A stretch of DNA of 9,774 nt from the NCBI GenBank assembly GCA_017624645.1, contig JAGAMQ010000050.1, positions 1-9,774 of the forward strand, given 5' to 3'. Source of the DNA: Oscillospiraceae bacterium. Lineage in GTDB: Bacteria > Bacillota > Clostridia > Oscillospirales > Oscillospiraceae. The position numbers were made by a program, and so were the translations under genes. Shown here piece by piece: positions 5,946 to 9,774 of this stretch (positions are counted from its first letter, which is position 1; each line of letters begins with the position of its first letter). The notes beneath the pieces were generated by a model that saw only the letters and a program-made list of their open reading frames with translations, was not told the origin of the DNA and searched no databases.

Positions 5946-8900
5946 ATGAAAACAAGAAGCATCGGACAGAGAATGTTGAGTTTGCTCCTGTCTTTGGCTC
6001 TGCTGGTGACCTGGATCCCCTGGTCTGCCATGAGCGCTTATGCAGAGCCGGTTCTCAATGTGGTGCAGGACAGCAAGAAGGCTGACCCCAGCACCATTGA
6101 TAACTGGACCAATTATTTTGGCCCTGACAAGATGGACACGGAATTTGCTGGCGCTGTTTGGACGGACAAGTCTGTCTATACTGCTGCCACCAATGACCTG
6201 CCCGGAGTAACTTTGGATGGGGAAAATAATTTCCTGGTGGCACTGTCTGCCGTCGCCTCCAATCTGTCTATCACCGGACATACCGCTGCACCCACCGATA
6301 CCATGCTGGTGCTGGATATGTCCGGCTCCATGGTAGACGGCACCTACGAGGTGGGCACTGTCCGTCGGGGCAACAACTATCAAACGGTCAATGGCATTGA
6401 TATGTCCCTGATCGAGGCGATGATCGAAGCCACCAATGATACCATCGACAAGCTGATGAAGCAGAACACCAACAACCGGGTGGGCGTGGTGCTGTACTCC
6501 GGCAACACCGATTCCCGCTATGATGCCACTCCTGACTCGGCAATTGTGGTGCTGCCTCTGAGCCGCTATGCCAGCGAGGACGGAAAGTATCTGTCTGTGG
6601 ATACTGACTGGACCACCTCTACCCTCTACACCTGGCGCTCCTCCGGCTGGTTCGGCGGCAGCTGGGTGGAAAGCGGAGAAGCTACCTATGTGGCTACCGG
6701 TACCAATGTCAGTGTTTCCGTAAAGGACGGACTGAAGACCGAGACCGGCGGAGATGTCACTGACCGCTCCAAGCGTGCAGAGGGCGGTACTTACATCCAG
6801 AACGGTCTTTATCAGGCGATGGATCAGTTCCTGGGTGTGCAGGATACCATCGTTCCCGAAGGTGCACCTCAGGCAGGTGCAGAACGGCTGCCCGTATTGG
6901 TGCTGATGACTGACGGCGCACCCACCATTGCCACTACCAGCTACGATAATGTTGAGGATTCCAATGAGGGCGACGGAACGAACACCACTGACCGGATCAC
7001 CTTCCTGACCCAGCTGACCGCTGCCTATGTCAGAGGCAGAGTGGCGGAGCATTACCAGGAAAGCAGCTCCGATAAAAAGGATGTGCTGTTCCTGACCCTT
7101 GGCTTGGGTACGGAAAACAGCACCGCTGCCACCAACACCCTGTATCCTGCCGGTTCCAGTGACACCCTGAAGGGGTATTGGAACACCTATCTGGCAGCCA
7201 CAGACGGCAACAATGTCCAGATCACCTCTGGTCAGAACGGTCTGCGAGTTGAGCGGAACGCTGCCGTGGAGGCCATGAACTACGTAGATAAGTATTTTTA
7301 CGCCGACGATGATCAGGGCCTGTTGGACTCCTTTGAGCAGATCCTGGACGAGATTACCCTCAGAGCGGGTTCCTACACCACGCTGGTGGAGGGCAGCGGC
7401 GCGGATTTCTCCGGCTACACCTCCTTTGAGGATGGCTTGGGCGAAATGATGCATGTGCTGGACGTGAAGGGCATCATCATGGGGGATAAAAACGGCAACA
7501 AGGTCCTTTACACCGGTAAGGGCGTTGCCGAGAGCATGAATTCCGGCAACCTGGGCTCCGTGGATTCTCCCAACGAACGGGGCGACGAGCTGGTGCGTAC
7601 CGTGAAGGAAAGGATCCCCGGCCTGACCACCACCCAGGCACAGCAGCTGATCGGTCATGCCTATAATGATCAGCAGCTGTACTATGTGGATGACAACAAC
7701 TGGAGTAACTACATCGGCTGGTATGCCAATGCCGACGGAGAGTATGTTGGCTTCTGGGATAAGGATTCCGGATTTGAAAATGCCCCCAAGGACCCACAGG
7801 ATCCCAAAAAGACCGCTGTTTACGCAAACCGCTCCTATGGCTATTTGGGCGTGGATAACGAAAACGAAAGCGACATGATGCATGTCCGGGTCATGGTCAC
7901 CACCGAGCTGGAAACTTTGGAGCAGACCGTCAGCTTCCAGATCCCCGCTTCTCTGCTGCCTACGGTGCAGTACCATGTAACACTGGAAGAGGATGATCCC
8001 AACGCGGTGAAGTCCTTCACCCGTGACGGAGCTATCCCCATGCAGCTGGTCTTTGAGGTGGGCCTGCGCCCGGATATCAATTCCGTGAATCTGGAGCAGA
8101 AGCTTGCTGAGCATAAGGCAGCCGGCGGCCATTTCCACCGGGATCCCGTTACCGGTGAGGTCATCTTCTACACTAACGAGTTCAGCAAAGGTAACGATAC
8201 CAACCAGAACGGCATCCCCGATCCCGGCGAGGTGGACGATGCCGTGGTGACCCAGTCCCATTTCCACCCCGCGCTGGACAACACCCGTTATTATTACACC
8301 GAAAACACCAAGATCTACACCACCGGTGACGATCTTGTGACCTCCCAGACCCGTCCCACCGGGGAGGGCTACTACTATCACCGTTACATCTATTCTGCAA
8401 ACGGCAGGCAGATTATTAACACCCCCGTTGCGGAAACTACCCTGAAAAATGATGCAGTGTACGATACACAGGAAGGCTATTGGTACATCCCTGCCGGTAC
8501 CATGTACCATAATCTGCAGCGGTTCCGCACCTACAAGACAGAAAATACCACCGGCACCCTGAACTATTCCTTCTTCCCGGCGGTGTTTGACAGTATCGGC
8601 AAGCAGGATGTGTATACCTTCCTGGGCAACAACGGCACCTTCCGGCTGACACCTGCCACAGGCATCACTCTGCGCAAGGAGCTTCAGGCTGCTGTGGATG
8701 CGGATACCTTTACCTTCCGGGTCACTATGACCGGTGTGCCTGTTGGCAAAGTGGCAGCGCCTGTCATCACCGATGCTAACGGCGATCCTCTTGCAAACGT
8801 GACCATGTCTCAGGTTCAGGACGGTAAGTTTACCGTGACCATGCCTGCGGATGTCACCGCCTATATCTCCGGTATTCCCGTGGAGACGAACGTATCCGTT

Positions 8901-9774
8901 GAGGAGTTGATCGATGGTGACTACCATCTGGCACAGATCAAGGTGGCGGGGCAGAACCGTGATGTGAATGTACCTGCCACTACCCAGATCCCTGCCTACA
9001 CCCAGGGCGGCAGTCAGATGGTGGAGATGGTGTTCACCAATGCTCCCAACCACTACGGCGACCTGGTGATCAGCAAGGACATCATCCATAATCTTACCTC
9101 CGATCCCCAGGCAATGGCAACCAAGGAATTTACCTTCCGGGTGAAGCTGGAGGGTAGCCGGATCCAGGCAGGTGATACCTTCGAGACTGACGAAACAGGC
9201 AAGAAGGTCAAGGTGGGCAGCGACGGCTACCTGACTTATGAGGACGACACCCTTATCAAGCTGAAAAACGAAGAATCCATCACCATTTATGACATTCCCG
9301 AGGGAACGGCATACACCGTTACCGAGGATGCTCTCCCCGGCTTCCGGCTGGATAATATCGGTGGCGACCAGAACATCTCCGCAGCCACCGGCGCCATCGT
9401 TGCCGATACCGAGGTGCTGGCAGACTTCTACAACCGCTACCCCGATCAGTTTGACTCGGTGGAGGTTCCGGTGACCTTGAATGTGTCCAAGGTCCTGCAG
9501 GAGGTGTCTTCCTACAATGGCAACGAGACCTTCCGCTTTGCCCTGCAGATGCTTCGTTCCAACAACACCTACCCCAGCATCACCGCAGAAAATGGTCTGA
9601 ATTATGTGGAAGTGGCAGCTAACAGAAACGCCGAGGGTGAGTACACCTTGACCTTTGACAAGCTGGGTACCTACTTCTTCCGGGTGGTGGAGCTGGAGCC
9701 TTCCCCCAAGACCCCCGGTATGACCTATTCCACCATGCAGGCGCTGTTCCGGGTGGAGGTCACCGATGCCGACA
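5946..9774 (+). CDS. Secreted VWA-domain surface adhesin with isopeptide pilin repeats, C-terminus outside window
   Basis: There are 1,276 codons open to the right edge, starting at ATG 5946, 7 bp after AAGGAGG (5932-5938). A signal peptide (residues 1-33) has basic residues, a Leu-rich core and an AYA cleavage site. The VWA domain (about 118-472) has a complete MIDAS: DMSGS at 124-128, Thr282 and Asp323 in MTDGAP. The gap from the first to the second MIDAS element is about 155 residues, so the fold carries a large insertion (roughly 195-280) with Trp222, 230, 235 and 240. The middle (473-905) is unrecognised apart from an EF-hand-like loop (Asp751-Glu762) and LGNNG at 893-897. Three stalk domains follow with F-x-F-R type strands. 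Candidate Lys/Glu/Asn isopeptide triads are 911/986/1032, 1044/1127/1163 and 1182/1249/outside. No cysteine is visible. By analogy with tip pilins such as RrgA, it probably binds host or matrix ligands on the cell surface. A sortase motif is expected downstream but not seen. Confidence 0.9.
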   Translation, partial: MKTRSIGQRMLSLLLSLALLVTWIPWSAMSAYAEPVLNVVQDSKKADPSTIDNWTNYFGPDKMDTEFAGAVWTDKSVYTAATNDLPGVTLDGENNFLVALSAVASNLSITGHTAAPTDTMLVLDMSGSMVDGTYEVGTVRRGNNYQTVNGIDMSLIEAMIEATNDTIDKLMKQNTNNRVGVVLYSGNTDSRYDATPDSAIVVLPLSRYASEDGKYLSVDTDWTTSTLYTWRSSGWFGGSWVESGEATYVATGTNVSVSVKDGLKTETGGDVTDRSKRAEGGTYIQNGLYQAMDQFLGVQDTIVPEGAPQAGAERLPVLVLMTDGAPTIATTSYDNVEDSNEGDGTNTTDRITFLTQLTAAYVRGRVAEHYQESSSDKKDVLFLTLGLGTENSTAATNTLYPAGSSDTLKGYWNTYLAATDGNNVQITSGQNGLRVERNAAVEAMNYVDKYFYADDDQGLLDSFEQILDEITLRAGSYTTLVEGSGADFSGYTSFEDGLGEMMHVLDVKGIIMGDKNGNKVLYTGKGVAESMNSGNLGSVDSPNERGDELVRTVKERIPGLTTTQAQQLIGHAYNDQQLYYVDDNNWSNYIGWYANADGEYVGFWDKDSGFENAPKDPQDPKKTAVYANRSYGYLGVDNENESDMMHVRVMVTTELETLEQTVSFQIPASLLPTVQYHVTLEEDDPNAVKSFTRDGAIPMQLVFEVGLRPDINSVNLEQKLAEHKAAGGHFHRDPVTGEVIFYTNEFSKGNDTNQNGIPDPGEVDDAVVTQSHFHPALDNTRYYYTENTKIYTTGDDLVTSQTRPTGEGYYYHRYIYSANGRQIINTPVAETTLKNDAVYDTQEGYWYIPAGTMYHNLQRFRTYKTENTTGTLNYSFFPAVFDSIGKQDVYTFLGNNGTFRLTPATGITLRKELQAAVDADTFTFRVTMTGVPVGKVAAPVITDANGDPLANVTMSQVQDGKFTVTMPADVTAYISGIPVETNVSVEELIDGDYHLAQIKVAGQNRDVNVPATTQIPAYTQGGSQMVEMVFTNAPNHYGDLVISKDIIHNLTSDPQAMATKEFTFRVKLEGSRIQAGDTFETDETGKKVKVGSDGYLTYEDDTLIKLKNEESITIYDIPEGTAYTVTEDALPGFRLDNIGGDQNISAATGAIVADTEVLADFYNRYPDQFDSVEVPVTLNVSKVLQEVSSYNGNETFRFALQMLRSNNTYPSITAENGLNYVEVAANRNAEGEYTLTFDKLGTYFFRVVELEPSPKTPGMTYSTMQALFRVEVTDAD

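Noticed and set aside
5886..9089. A 1,067-codon open frame on the minus strand opposite the adhesin
   Set aside because: It is explained by the adhesin's rare use of TTA, CTA and TCA codons in the matching phase. The translation is His/Gly/Val-rich with no recognisable fold, while the plus strand has a signal peptide, MIDAS and isopeptide motifs.

Overview
The window reads as chromosomal DNA of an anaerobic, low-to-moderate-GC Gram-positive bacterium, most likely a gut Clostridia of the Oscillospirales type. This is an inference. It rests on strong AAGGAGG ribosome sites, a sodium-pump biotin decarboxylase operon of the anaerobe type, and a very large secreted VWA/isopeptide surface protein of the kind that sortases attach to Gram-positive walls. 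It also rests on a hairpin-rich intergenic repeat. No rRNA, tRNA, CRISPR array, transposase or phage gene is visible.

Left part (1-1571). The N-terminal 385 codons of an ATP-type phosphoenolpyruvate carboxykinase (pckA) lie on the minus strand and run off the left edge. A 414-bp divergent intergenic region follows. It holds back-to-back promoters whose -35 regions sit in near-identical sequence in opposite orientation, and an 86-bp hairpin-forming repeat that lies in the leader of the rightward operon.

Centre (1572-4997). A compact four-gene operon encodes a membrane-bound, biotin-dependent, Na+-translocating oxaloacetate decarboxylase of the split type: carboxyltransferase alpha chain without a biotin domain, small single-span OadG/delta-like subunit, separate biotin carrier, and the multi-span beta pump. 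A perfect 12-bp-stem terminator ends it. PckA and this complex share oxaloacetate. In one direction they could carry PEP to pyruvate while making ATP and pumping Na+. In the other they could use the Na+ gradient to carboxylate pyruvate toward PEP.

Right part (4998-9774). A consensus sigma-70-type promoter (TTGACA-17-TATAAT) with a 14-bp palindrome across its spacer and -10 drives a TetR-family regulator that starts at TTG. After 85 bp with no terminator or clear promoter comes a secreted surface protein open to the right edge (1,276 visible residues). It has a signal peptide, a VWA domain with a complete MIDAS and a Trp-rich insertion, a long uncharacterised middle with an EF-hand-like calcium loop, and a stalk of isopeptide-type pilin domains with recognisable Lys/Glu/Asn triads. 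The tight spacing suggests that the regulator controls itself and the adhesin, though no experiment is visible here. I see no wholly unknown system. The most interesting items are the adhesin, its coupling to the TetR gene, and the pckA/oad divergent control region.
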